64,000 bases of DNA from the NCBI GenBank assembly GCA_963575645.1, contig OY754468.1, positions 20,794,465-20,858,464 of the forward strand, written 5' to 3'. The first letter of the stretch is position 1. Each line of letters opens with the position of its first letter. The notes under the pieces were generated by a model, which did no database searches, had not been told where the DNA came from, and saw only the letters and a list, made by a program, of their open reading frames with translations. The translations under genes were made by a program, and so were the position numbers. This stretch comes from Xanthostigma xanthostigma. Lineage: Eukaryota > Arthropoda > Insecta > Raphidioptera > Raphidiidae. This document shows, one piece after another, positions 45,882 to 59,176 of the stretch.

Positions 45882-46862
45882 TATCAAATATAAATTATAG
45901 ATAATATGTGAATTGAAAATTACTTTTCAATATGTGATGAATATTCCCAATGTGCTAGGTTTACATGTAAATTATTTTCTCTGTACTTCTCTGCATCACT
46001 GTTGTCAAACAATTTGAATTTTTTTGGTGTGCATCTTTTACACATTTTACCTTTTCCTTTTTAATATTTAAATAAGAGATCATTTTTCATTCAGGCTTAG
46101 TTTATTGAGCTTTCTTAGAATAAAACTTTATAACTGTGTTTTAAAATAAAGAAATAGTGTTCGTTCTGAATTTCAATAAATCAAGAGGATAGAAAAGTTT
46201 CTGACAGTAATAAAATATTCGATTCTACCCTCAATTTTATTAAGGTGTGAAGTTGAATATTCTTCAACGGTGTTTATTAAAAATAAACTCACTTCTTCAC
46301 CTACAATGATTCTGAGATCAAAAATAAAAGTAGAAACTTAGTATTCTTGGTAACGAAAAAGATAAAAACTTCCTTCGAATTGCGGGTATTATTTTTGCTG
46401 TATAGCCTTTCGGTGCCTTTATCGTAAATGATCGCGCACACTATACCAGCATGAACCTGCAACCTTCACGATTTCGCATACAATACCAGATCACCACGGA
46501 CTAGCAACTTTAAGTGCAGGTTCCGTGTGCGGCAGATATTTAGCATTTTTCAAGTGATGTGTAAGCAACATGGACTTATGTTTAGTTCGACGGAAGACAT
46601 TTTTACTTTTATGATGTTGTGTGATGAAGTGGAAGAAGCTAGGAAAAATAAGGTTCTGGGTTTACCCGCATGAAAAGAGGAAACGATATGTTTAAGTTTC
46701 AACTCATTTAAAACTAAAATTAAGTCTATACTATAGGCCATGCTTATCGCACTATTTGTTATGTTTTATTTTTAAGTTTCTCTTTTTTGTAATTTAAGTT
46801 TCTTTTGTAACTGGGTTAAGTTTACGCTGAACTTCACCATTTGATCAAAATCCTTTTGAATC
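45882..46862. other. AT-rich stretch, nothing recognised
   Basis: No supported gene or repeat. Confidence 0.35.
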
Positions 46863-48925
46863 AATAAAGACATTATTATTATATTATAGTTAATTTCATC
46901 TTTTATTTCTTGAATTATGGAGAGAGATCAGCAAAAAATTCTTTCAATATTTTTGAATGTCGCAACACAAATTCTATGAGTTCTTGGATATAGTTTCTCC
47001 AAAACAGCCTCAAAACACTAGATTAAGTCGGGCCAGCAAGACTAGATATTATAGAAATTTCATTTGCTCTGACAGACGTTTCTGGTTGCAGCATGCAGAT
47101 CGCTTCAGGTTGCAGTGCGCTACTCCGTTAAAAAAACACAGGTGCCTTAACGAACAGGCTTTTGCGATCTGTACTGTGCTCGTTCGTGTATGTATAGTGT
47201 GCGAGACCTTTAAGATAATTTTGTCGATAGAAATTGTAATACTACCGATTGGTGTTATAGAGACATTTCGATTAATTTCTGTGATTGCATTCTCTTGTAA
47301 ATCAAATAATACACACCTCCTATGCAGTGCACACAAGAAACTCATCAACCACCTAAAATGGTAATTGATGATTCTATCTAACATAACGTAGAGACATCTG
47401 TTTCCTTTATATAAATACATGTACCTATGTCGGTAAACCTACAATGCCCGTCTACCTCTGATTCACTATTACACAATTTCACACTCAGTAATTATTAAGT
47501 GGATACTTGTTAAACACGCCTTGATGTTTTATTAAACTGAAGCGATCTAGCGACCTGTGGCGCGTTGTTTCGTTGACAACTAACAGCAGTTTATATATCC
47601 AGGGTGGCCTTATTACTGACGAGCTGTGACGTCATGTGAAAACGAGTGTCACACGAGTCATAATATTGTAACAAAACTGTTCTTCGATAAGGTGGTAAAT
47701 ATTTATTTACAAAAATAAAATGTAAACCAAACAAATAAACAAACAAGCTAAAAGTACTTCTCTGACATAATCGAAATGACAGAAATAATGTAACAAACAA
47801 AATAACTTCTAGGTAATAAAAATAATACAAAGACACAATGTACACAGAAATATATACAAGAATATTTATGTAAGCGCTCTATAACGTTTATATAATGAAC
47901 TCAATGATTTATGTCACTCGCACGTTACTGTGTCTAACTGACTGTGCACTCGGTTGCACACACTGTTCAACTCCGTTCCAACAACATCTCCACTGTGTTT
48001 TATATACCTCTGCTGCCGCGTGATCTAAAATTCTGGAAAAATCAACCTGCGTTGATAGTCTTCTACGCAATTCTAGAAAGTTCGGGACTTTGCTACCGGA
48101 TTGTAACAAAAACTCTTCTATCTGTGTCTACCAGTGGCGACTGGCGTGCGTAACAATATATGACAGTTCATTTGTGTGATGAACTTCACTTCTAAAATAT
48201 ATCTACTAAATGAAAATTCTATCCCCGGTAAGTAAACTGAGACAATAGGTTACTAATATTAAATAATTATTTTGTTTTTCATTACAGCACTAGTGCGTAA
48301 TTGGTCTGTATACATGCATGAAAGCAGCTATTTTCTAAAGAGTAATATAATACAACATATGTATTTGTATAGATTTATTATGTAAGATACATTTATGTAA
48401 ATAAACATAATCCAATTATTAATTATTAAATAAAATATGGCACATCTGAGGCATAAGGCACATCTGACAGCAAGTATTTTGCGGTTTTAATATTGGAAAA
48501 CATGCAGAAATTTATTAGTAAAGTTTTTAATCACGTCAACAAGGCAGCCCAGTTTTACCGTACAAGTTCGTAAAAACACATCTTTCAAAAAGAGAAACAA
48601 TACGATACTTATAGTGTCTTTACCCATTTGTAGCCAATATTTTCTGTATACTCGTATCGAAAAATCGGTAAGACGAAAATCACGTGCTCACATAACTATA
48701 AAACTTGGAAACTGGCCTCATATACACGACATTATATGGGAGAGAGGCAAAATCAATATAAAGAATCTGTTAGAGATTCGTCGGCATTTAGTACAGAAGA
48801 GAATCTCTAACGAGATTCTCCGATAATGTATTCGAAAAATACTGGATGTAGTATCGGCTTCCATTCACATCAATTTTTTTTTTTTCAAATTAAAAAAAAA
48901 AAAAAACTCCAACATGGCCGAACTG
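46863..48925. other. Unassigned stretch with a 135-codon frame
   Basis: A plus frame at 46957-47364 (135 codons) has Cys-rich and hydrophobic parts and no domain that I recognise. Its upstream sequence has no splice or promoter support. A moderately GC-rich block at 47880-48160 is also unassigned. Confidence 0.3.
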
Positions 48926-48929
48926 ATAT

Positions 48930-49430
48930 ATCTAATATATAAAATTCTCGTGTCACAGTTTTCGTTGCCATACTCCTCCGAAACGGCTTGACCGATTTTG
49001 ATGAAATTTTTTGTGCTTATCCGGTATCTATGAGAATCGACCAACATCTATTTTTCATCCCCCTAAATGTTAGGGGTAGTCCACCCCTAAATTTTTTTTT
49101 ATTTTTTAGACAAAATTTTTAATTTCTATTTTTTTATGATACAACATACAAAAATACATACAATCCTCAATTTTCACCCTTCTACGATCAACCCTTATTT
49201 TTTAATAGCCATTTTAGTAATTTAATCATTTTTCCTCTCCGGTCGAAAACTGATCAATCGTCATTTAATTAGTTATCCCCGCCAGATGTCTACAGGTGTC
49301 ACTTCGCCAACATCTATTTTTCATCCCCCTAAATGTTAGGGGTAGTCCACCCCTAAATTTTTTTTCTTCCTTCCCCATTCGTTCTTTTGCACCGGGCACG
49401 ACGGCGCAGCCGGAGTGCTCGACATACACA
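48930..49430 (+). mobile_element. Helitron-like repeat with internal duplication
   Basis: Starts TCTAATATATAAAATTCTCG, continues with ACGGCTTGACCGATTTTGAT, and carries a 59 bp exact direct repeat (49041-49099, 49307-49366). From memory this 5' region belongs to a widespread insect Helitron. The 3' end is unclear. Confidence 0.5.
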
Positions 49431-49500
49431 CATATACGTCCATGTATATTTTAAAATAAATAAAATAGATAGATAGATGTTCCAATTAAATTGTTTTATT

Positions 49501-49844
<344 letters not shown>

Positions 49845-49889
49845 CTGTTAGGCGGTACGAAGTTCGCCGGGTCCGCTGGTGTAAATATA

Positions 49890-50670
49890 TATTTATTATG
49901 AATTTATTACGAAAACTAACTTTAGAAGAGTCGTGTAAAATATACTATATACAGTGTGCTCACTAATAGTGGTCACAGCCCACAGGGAATAATTTTTGTA
50001 TTCCATTTGATACCAAAAAAAAAACAATTTTGAATAGTTTGTTATTCAGCTCGAAATTTACTTTCGGAAACTGCTGAGGTATATTTTTTTGTATCTCCAA
50101 CTCGACCGGAAGTGTACATTCCACTTTGGACACAGTTGTGACAACGATAGATACGATTAGGTCCAAGGTGGACACATGTCCGATAGTAAATTTCGAATTG
50201 AGCAAAAAACTATTCAAATATTTTTCGTATTAGTAGGATACTATCACTATCGGTGAACACACTGTATATCTCGTGCGTGATTATTTATTATGACTCGTGT
50301 GATAGTTCACGCATTGATACACAACTTACTATTATTTGCAAATTTATTTCTGTTAGTAATGTGAGTACAAACAGGTTAAGAAGAAGGTACATCGCATATT
50401 TATGAGTATTTTGGCTGGTTTGTTAAATTTCACTTGAACATAAATCAGCATGATATAAAGAATCTCAGAATTTATAATATACACGCCGCTTAACTAATTA
50501 AAATGAAATGTTATTATGTATAAGGGAAATATTCTTAACATTTATATATTTACCTGTAAACAAGTGAACGTCGCATGTAATGTGGACACGATAATATATG
50601 ACTGCTTGTACCTATGTCATTTATCTCCCACACTTTAAGAGCGCTCTACACCGGAGTAATAGTCGATCCG
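49890..50670. other. AT-rich stretch, nothing recognised
   Basis: The segment around 50025-50225 reads partly as an inverted repeat (ACTTTCGGAAACTGCTGAGG resembles 24115-24135). No gene. Confidence 0.35.
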
Positions 50671-50679
50671 CGTCTTGGG

Positions 50680-51072
50680 GCCGCTGCACACGAGGCTGGT
50701 TTTGTTGCTGGAATCATTGCTGGTCGCGAGGATGGAAATGACGTCACTGCGGGCTCAAGCACAAGCTGGATTTAAAAATTTGAACAGAGACTATTTTTAG
50801 TGCTTGTTTGGCTGCTTGTTTTGAGCAAGAACCAATCAGGAAACAGTATCTTGTCACGTGGGCCACATATACAAAGACGTGGCGTTATATTGCGTGTGCT
50901 GTTTAGAGACAATAAACGTTTTGCGCGCGCATCAAATCGATCTACAAAGCCAGATTCAAAACGCGCATCGTGTGAAGCGAACACATTAAATCCACCACGG
51001 AATCTAGTGCCACAGCACGCTCGAAACTTAGCAAGGAACAATCTAGCAGCAAAACCAGGTGTTCAGCATAGG
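50680..51072. mobile_element. TIR element family H, copy 3
   Basis: The left end GGCCGCTGCACACGAGGCTG and the right end CAGCAAAACCAGGTGTTCAG (inverted similarity) define about 390 bp. It also contains AAGAACCAATCAGGAAACAG, shared with 61110-61140. Overlapping frames of 89 and 114 codons look incidental. Confidence 0.65.
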
Positions 51073-51100
51073 TATGTTGAAAAACTCAATCAAAAACATA

Positions 51101-51695
51101 AAAAAAAAAATTGGTTGTCTGTAAAGTCGGTTTACGGACGATAGTTTTACGTGATAACGTATTCCGTAATACTACATAACCTAAATTCTACATATAATAA
51201 TTATAATAATTCGAATCTATGATATTGCATCTTTCGCTTCAAATTTAGGTTAATTTTATTTATTAAAATGACTCACCACCTATAATAATAGATAATTGTT
51301 TTTTTTAACTTTCTTTCTTTCGTATTTATTTTAAGTATCAAAGATTAATTGCCAAAATATTTTGAAAACAATTGTTTCAGTGTTTATATAAAATTCCAAA
51401 ACCTACTTACAATATTTAAGTATTTTCATACGTCAAAAAATTGATTTTTATAATGATAAAATTTGTATGAAAACGATTTTTTCGAGAGATGAGACCTAGC
51501 TAAAACGACTTTTTGCCCCCCAAAATCCCTTTTCAGTAAATTTCATCCAAATCGTTAGGGCCGTTTTCGAGAAAAGCACGCACAGGGTCAGGCGGAACGT
51601 TAGGAACGTTACACTTTTTCGTGCATGCAACCGGTGTTTCATCATTTATAAGATTGGTGATTTATCAATTTATAAGACGTTATCACGTCAAAAAA
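51101..51695. mobile_element. MITE family B, copy 5 (full size)
   Basis: Same orientation and nearly the same sequence as 10128-10720, with small indels (for example an extra TTCTACAT near 51185). It starts only 28 bp after family H copy 3. Confidence 0.8.
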
Positions 51696-51699
51696 TCAA

Positions 51700-52160
51700 A
51701 TACTTATTTTAAGTGATTTGTTGAAATACAAAAATTAGATAAGTTTATTAACTGTTATGCCCAAGGTTTTAACAACTGTGAGAAGCGCTCTTATTTCCAA
51801 GAGGTTAAATGTGTTCTTTAGTTATATTAATTATAATAAAAATAAAAGAATGGTTTATTAATGTCAACAATTTATATACTCTATACACAAGTTCTTGTAA
51901 AATACACACCAATAAGTAGTGTCTGCTAAAAGTTTTTTTTTGTTATTTTTATCTTTTGGTGTTTAGTTTTTGACCACTAATTAATTATAATATGCAATAA
52001 TAAACTCCACTAAAAATTGAATAGGTAGTGTATTCTTTATTGATATAAAAAATCATAATTTAAATAAAGCTCTCAACAATGTCATTTTTTTAAATATTAA
52101 AATATTTACTAAGCTATTACAAGAGTGAAATTAGATTTATAGTCCAGAGAATAAAGACAA
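51700..52160. other. AT-rich stretch, nothing recognised
   Basis: No supported gene or repeat. Confidence 0.35.
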
Positions 52161-52164
52161 AAAA

Positions 52165-52858
52165 TAAATCTTCGGAAAAATAAGGGAAAAGCTAGATTTT
52201 GGTATGAACCTTCCTTTCGTGGTTCAAAACAATATCCCAAATGTCCCCACCAATACATGTGCCGCTAAAAATGTTACGCGGGTCAAAGATCACAAAAAAC
52301 GGTTTTTTGCGAAAATCTCGTTAACGGTAACTTTTATAGAAAAAATAGTGTTTATCAAATTTCTAGCTTAAAAAATTGTCTACAAAACCATAGTATTACT
52401 TTTTTACTTAAAACTCCGACGAATGCTGCGTGATACTCGTACTCTCACCTCACATTCATTCAATCGCTTAGTGAACCATTCCAGTTCACGCATCCGCATG
52501 ATAAATGTCGTATGATGTGTTGTATTCGTTCGCATAACCGCATCAAACGAATCGAACTCACATAAGAAACATTAACGTTATAACTTTTAAAATCAAATCG
52601 AAAACCGTTACTCTTACTAAAAAAGTAATACTATATTTTTTGTAGGCAATTTTTTGAGCTACAAATTTGATAACCACTATTTTTTCATAAAAGTCACCGT
52701 TAACGAGATTTTTGAAAAAAAATAATTTTAATGACCTTTCATCCCGCGTAACATTTTTAGCGGCATACGTATCGGTGAGGACTTTTGGTATATTGTTTAG
52801 AACCACGAAAGGTAGGTTCATGCAAAAATCCAGCTTTCCCCTAATTTTTCCTCAGTGA
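52165..52858. mobile_element. Large foldback element
   Basis: Arms of about 220 bp (52170-52400, 52620-52856) are imperfect reverse complements. Shared landmarks include TTTCGTGGTTC, GCCGCTAAAAATGTTACGCG, ATCTCGTTAACGGT and the AGTAATACTA/TAGTATTACT pair. The centre, about 200 bp, is unique (CTCACATTCATTCAATCG). No supported protein. Confidence 0.8.
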
Positions 52859-54590
52859 AATGTCTCTATTCCCATTAACAATTTCTGAAATTGTCAAAAA
52901 ACGAAAATGTTCGTTTCTGCAAAATCGCAAATCTCCCAAAAGTTTTTCACCGATTGCTTTGAAATTTGACACAACGTTCCATTCGAATATGCACGTATTT
53001 TTATATACCTATTATATAGATGTCACAACTGTGACAGGTGAAAACATGCTTTTTTTTGAAGAACAGCGCCATCTGTTGAACGTAACAGCAGCACACGTAA
53101 AACCAGACTGAGCCACTGCAATCGGTAGCCGGGTACCTACAGCTAGTGTACCATAGTATTAAGTAACTTTTTGGTGATAAATATATAATTGATATGGAAA
53201 CTTAAAACAACTAAGAACCAGTAGACAAAGACTCGGTTTCAACGCTATTACTACTTTGAAAATAGATTTAGCGTTAAAAGTCAACACTAAATCTACTTTA
53301 AAACTATATTTAGAGTTGAGAGTCGCGCTAGAAACTATAACCATTAGTCGGTGTAACTAAAATATTATTTAAGTTGAAATGGAAAAAAACTGAAAACTCT
53401 TCACTTCTTGACATTTTTACTTCATATATATCAAATGATTGATCGTCTAGGATAGTACGTATATAAATTTCCCGCCTTCACATGTTTGATGAGATGCCGA
53501 CAAACACCCCCGCTGCAGTGGAATCGATTCGAATCTTAAACGCACTTAAATTCATCTTATTGACTCTTAGTAATCATTAGCCGCTATCCACGGCTTCGCA
53601 CGTGATTGAGATGAAACACGGCACCAATACAACGGCTCCACCGTATTACAATTATGTATTACGGGGCTGCGTCCGCTCGGCAACGACAACGGTAGTCGAG
53701 CCTTATTAGCTCCACAGTCCACCATAATATTACACCCTTTCCTCACGAGGCTGAGCCCTGCAAAGCGGCGACGAACATTAATTTATATATATTGTGTTAT
53801 CTGTGTTGTGTACGATTCACAAGATCGTAGGTTCATCTCTCGCTGGCGTAATATCACTACATATTATAAAACAAAATCCGCCCGCCGGGTCTATCTGTCT
53901 GATCACAATAAGCTCAAAAACTACCGAACGGATTTTCACCAACGAACGGAGTGATTCATATGTATAATTTCATTAATGTTTTGTGTAAATTGGTCGAAAT
54001 ATGACGATGATTGTTGAAGATATCGGAAAAAATCAAGTCGACTGGGAGTTTTCATCGAAAACGCTGCCAAATTCCTTTGAGAAAACAAACAAAACAATGT
54101 ACGGTGGAAATGTTATAGATCTACATAATAGTCCGCGATGGCATATGTCTATCTTTTAAGGATAGCTCATTACACCTATTTTAATTTTAAGCGCTTTTAA
54201 AAATAACAAATTGAATTTTACATTAGCACCTTGTTGGGAGGGAAAGTAATTTTACACTCGCCGTTCAATTATTTAATAATTATAATATTCCATTTTCCAT
54301 GGGCGCCAGCCTGCAGGAATCTTAATACAGATGACAGTCCGGTGTTTTTACTCGCACGGTCACGGCCGCTCGATGTATGTACTAACTTAGACACAACCTA
54401 CTACACAAACGTCTAAAATGTTGAAAATACTATAAATGAAGGCAAAAATCGCTATTTTATAGGCTATATAGGACAAAAAATACAGTAGGTATATAGTTAT
54501 AATATCTACTACTGTAATAATCCAATGCATTATTATTAATTATCGACACTGACGGAAAATCCAGTTGTACACAAATTATTTGTAATAGAA
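52859..54590. other. Mostly unassigned; Helitron-like fragment and a GC-richer island
   Basis: 53500-53790 is GC- and CpG-richer than the surroundings and has no open frame. CCGCCCGCCGGGTCTATCTG at 53879 resembles a Helitron 5' region. No gene is supportable. Confidence 0.35.
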
Positions 54591-54591
54591 T

Positions 54592-54960
54592 AAATAAAAT
54601 TATCGACCAATATTTCAGACAAATACCTATATTAACAAAAAATAAATAAATTCAATTCATCAACGCTTCGGTCCGGATTTGGATCTTCTTCAGAACTGAC
54701 CTAAAAAATATAAAAATTAATTAATATTTAGTTTCTAATTAGTTTAAAAACTTTAAACGAATTTTATTCAAAAGTAATTAGAAACTAAATATTAATTAAT
54801 TTTTACATTTTTTAGATCAGTTCTGAAGAAAATCCAAGTCCGGACCGAAACGTTAATGTATTGAATTTATATATTTTTTGTTAATATATTTGTCTGAAAA
54901 ATTGGTCGAGAATTTTATTTATTGAAGAGTTCAATCAGACGTTAATTAAAGATTTGAATA
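54592..54960 (+). mobile_element. Long hairpin element, family K copy 2
   Basis: Arms about 54592-54755 and 54770-54925 with the same landmarks as 3535-3910 (TCGACCAAT, GATCTTCTTCAGAA, AATTAATTTTTA). The motif CTGAAGAA...GGACCGAAACG is at 54823-54852. The shared tail with CAGACGTTAATTAAAG lies outside the hairpin. Confidence 0.65.
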
Positions 54961-55700
54961 TTTGTAATAGACTTACGAATTTACAAAACGAGAATATTAT
55001 AAAATATCGCCTGCATTTATCGGTTCAAAAGATTCGAATCTTTTTCCCGAGTTTCATGTTATATTACATTTTATATATAAAGTTATGTTTCTCTGTAAAC
55101 TAGTTTTCCTACAAAAACCACACAAGTGAAACAACAGAAACAGACGGAAGGACTGTGAAAAATTGATTCATTTTTTGAAAGGTGAGACATTTTCCGTCTA
55201 CAGGTAAAGTGCGATTTGTCTGAAGAAAAATAACTGCATATAAAAACGTACTGTAGGTATTATCTCCCATTCACAGCTGATTCAAAAGTAACATTCTTGC
55301 GTCATATTATTTGTCAAAAAACACATTTTTTTTAATGTTTCTCATCACAGAATCTTTTAATGAAGTTGGTCAAAATGTTAGCTTTTTGGGATACAGTAAA
55401 TAGGTAAAGTATAGGTATATAATATTTATAAAAAAATTTGAAAAGCTATTGCTTAGTTGCAAACTAGTGTTTTCTTAAAATTTAACCAGCGCTACTTGGC
55501 CGATTTTTAGAATTTAGAGTTATTTGGATTTTTATTGAAAGCTTAAATGTCGGTTTTTAAATAATTTCAAAAATTTTTTCGGTCCAAAAATGATTACTGT
55601 ATTTTATTTTTTAGTTTTACTTATTGGGTTTTGCAATTCAAAATGTCTGCAAATAATCCAAAAAGTAATGAAAATATTTCATTCTAGCCTAATTTTAACT
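54961..55700. other. AT-rich stretch, nothing recognised
   Basis: No supported gene or repeat. Confidence 0.35.
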
Positions 55701-55706
55701 TACTTA

Positions 55707-55985
55707 ATAATAAAAATAGGTAAAAAACTTTTAAGTTCCATTTCATTGTACAAACGATAACCATATTGCACATACCGCTGAACTGCGGTATGTGCTCTAT
55801 TTAGCTTTACCATAATGTAACTATGAACCATAATGGAACTATAATAAATGACCCCCACGATTTTATTTAAGTTTAATTAAAGACCTCTATGGTGACTCAT
55901 ATTTATTTTCTAGTTTTAAGTATATTATCGTTTGTACAATAAAAGCGAACTTAAAAGTTTTTTACCTATTTTTATTTTTTTAAGA
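55707..55985. mobile_element. Foldback with nested perfect hairpin
   Basis: The outer arms 55707-55761 and 55924-55985 share AATAGGTAAAAAACTTTTAA and TTGTACAAACGATAA inverted. Inside, GCACATACCGC (55768-55778) and GCGGTATGTGC (55785-55795) form an 11 bp perfect stem with a 6 nt loop. Confidence 0.75.
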
Positions 55986-55999
55986 TTTCAGTATGCTTT

Positions 56000-56860
56000 A
56001 TTAAAAATGCTATTTGCAACCGAACCAAAGCCGGAACGGTCAGTTAGTTATTATAATATTGTATTTTCATCGAAACTACATACCTGTGCAAAATTTCAAC
56101 TTAATCGGATAACGGGAAGTACTTGAAATAGCTGTCCCAAGATTGAAATACAGATATAAAGAAATATACAAAAACGTTTAAAAAAGTTTACCAATTCGAC
56201 GACTATGGTTTGTATGTGCGCAATTACATCCGATTTTATTTGGCCTCAACTAATATAGGTCTATGTATAGGCAAATACACTAAATGTACCTATAGATTTT
56301 ATTTAAAGGTTCCATTATAAATTTCAAGAACTGAGAAAATATATTATTACGTATGTATTTTAACAGATAAGATACGAATCGTGTAACTTCCTTGTGTTAT
56401 TGTATTAAATTTAATTTATGTACAAGTAAATAATTCAACCTACACGTTTGTGAAATAGCTATATCTACATTTTTTTTCAAAAGAAGACATCAATTTCCTT
56501 CAGCCTCTTCTGGTTTCACAACACCCACACATTTTATGTATTGTATTGGCTCACGGATTCAATTCTCAACACACGCAACGAATATTATATTATGCATACT
56601 TAATTATCATTCGAATAAAATAAATTTCGTACTTATAGTATTGGATAAGATATTATGTAGACAACATACGAACAAAAAAATTAAAAAAAAAACAGACGGT
56701 CTACAACTGACATTTCAATAACGTCCGATTTTTTTCGGATATGTCCAGGATTCTAAGGTTTTGTCCAAAATGCAGACATAATTTTAATGTTTCCGTAATT
56801 TACGTAAAATACGTGATGAAAAAATAAAATATACCTATAAATCACTTCAATCAAAATATT
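56000..56860. other. AT-rich stretch, nothing recognised
   Basis: No supported gene or repeat. Confidence 0.35.
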
Positions 56861-56861
56861 T

Positions 56862-57140
56862 AGGGAATATTCATTAATTACGTGAGATAAAAATTATGGA
56901 AGAGCGGTTCGGCAAAATCTCATTTAAAGGGGCCAGGGGTATCAATGAAAATCTCACGTTAGTTTTTTATTTAAGAGAATTTACATTAATATAACAGATA
57001 TTATTTAAAAATTATAGGGTAAATCTTACATGAGGGAGAGGAAAGTTCCACCACATCTTACCAAATCTTATCAAAGGGGGGGGGGGATTCAAAATTTAGA
57101 AAAAAACGCCTCACGTAATTAATGGACGTACCCTTATTAA
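56862..57140. mobile_element. Small TIR element
   Basis: ATTCATTAATTACGTGAG on the left and, inverted, GTCCATTAATTACGTGAG on the right form imperfect TIRs of about 30 bp. The interior has a 12 bp poly-G at 57077-57088. A similar ACGTCCAT-AATTACGT terminus is common in animal genomes. Confidence 0.55.
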
Positions 57141-57144
57141 TACG

Positions 57145-59170
57145 ACACTTAATTATTAGACATTGATTTTTTACAGCTTGTGGTTACGCACAAGATTTCC
57201 TCTTGATTTAAAAGCATCTAATAAAAATGTTCATTTGATAGATAGGTACGCCCCGCAATTTTCCAGAAAAGCAGGATTTTTTTCTAGTAACCCCAATTAA
57301 TCTAATATAAAAATCTATCGTAGATTTTCGGTCACATTCGGTTCGGTACGAAATTCGGCACTTTTTCATTGTACATGACTATAGCGTGTTTTTCTCTTGA
57401 TAACCATTGCCATTAATTTACTAAATCCATCGTCATTAATGACTATACACGGTATATTGTCTTTTGAGTCAATGTTTGGTAAATAAGATAGACGCCTAGA
57501 AAAGAGTTTATAAACTCACAGATATAGAAAAATTTAAGATCATATTGCTGGATAGCTAAAATCTTTAGAGGTTTAAAGTTTAAACACAGCCAATTTAAAG
57601 GATTACTCGATCTCAAAATAGTAGCATGAATGATTTCAAAAACCAATAATAAAAGTTCATGAAATAACATTTTCAACTTAGAATCTAATTAAAATCCCAA
57701 GCATTTTGTGCATTTCCAGTACTGTACCGTAATCACTTATGAAATTTGATGTCAGTGGCGTGATATATTTTTTTATTCAATTTTAACACGAATAAGCGCT
57801 TTTTTCCAGTAGATATATAATTTTACATGTCTATTAATTTATAGAAATGCTTGAATGTTTGTCTGTCGCGGGTAAACTCAGGAACTACTAAACCAATTTT
57901 TATTTTTTTACTGTCTAAAAAAGCTTACTTTTTACAAAGTTGCATATGCTACATATTTTTATACTAAAACAAGAGGGGGAGGAGCAGTAAGCAAAAATAC
58001 GAAGTAAGTCGGCGATCCGTTACGAGACTTCTGAGCTAAATTGATGTACGATGCCTTAACTATATAAAAGACCGAGCACGCCATATTGGGACGTCCGCCA
58101 TATTGGATTTATGTACTTATTGTCACCGAACTTATACACATGTGCAAAATTTTAAAGTTCTAGCTTAATTAATTCGATCTAGTCGAAATTTTGATTGCAA
58201 GATTTAACCCAAACTGACAGACATACATATGAAGTTAAATAAAAGCTTGTAAAAATAACCACAAAACACCACAGTGCAATAATTTTATTATTAGTACGTT
58301 ATGTATAATCATCATGAAATTAAATCTTTTTTATCATCTGCTGATGATGCTAACATTGTTAGCCAAACGTGTGGCGAAAAAAAGTGTCACTGGTTATTTT
58401 CTAATTTTCAGTGTTTTTAAACACATTTAAAATCATTGAATAAATTACTCCGTCTATGGAATTTATTTACTCATAAATATACCAACAAAAAAAAACAGTC
58501 TGATGTTTTAAAATGATTTAATTAATTTAAGAGCCCGTTTGCCGATCACAGAGGGGAAGCTGTATTTTGCGGCGTGTGGTGAGGAAACATTTTGAAACAT
58601 TCCATTCATAATAGTACACCTAATTATTGTGGTCTATGAGAATTGAATGCACTCTCTCTATCTTTCACACATGTGAGAAGGATTGACAAAGAGAACCGAA
58701 TTATTATATGCCTCGTTATAGTGATATACATACTATTACATGTGTTAGTATACTAACACAGACACGTATAGACTGCAGATATCAAATAGGGATGTGCTAT
58801 ATTCATTTTATATCCAGAATTACAAAACTTTACAACATATAATTTATCTGCAAAGAAATAGTTTACAAAAAATAGAATTATGTTAAATGTCACAAAAATA
58901 TGGAAAAAAATGTATTGTATATTCATAATAATAACTATAATACAGTAGGTACTGTTTGTTACAATTAGGGTTGCCACCTTTTTTTCGAAAAAAAAAGTAT
59001 TTTTTTAAAGTTGCAAAAATATAGGACTTTCATTATTTGTTTTATATATTATTTATTTAATTATTTAATTTATGACTGAGTTTCTTTACTCCACAGACCA
59101 CAGTGACACAACTATTAGCCAACTTATAAGCTATGGAATCTAATACAGTTGCATAAATAAAAATTTAAAA
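57145..59170. other. Unassigned AT-rich stretch with one hammerhead-core-like motif
   Basis: CTGATGATGCTAAC, loop ATT, GTTAGCCAAACG at 58341-58370 forms a 6 bp stem and follows the plan of the family K motif. No gene is seen elsewhere. Confidence 0.4.
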
Positions 59171-59176
59171 AGAAGT

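Noticed and set aside
46957..47364. Host gene of 135 codons
   Set aside because: No domain, start context or codon support; left as unassigned.
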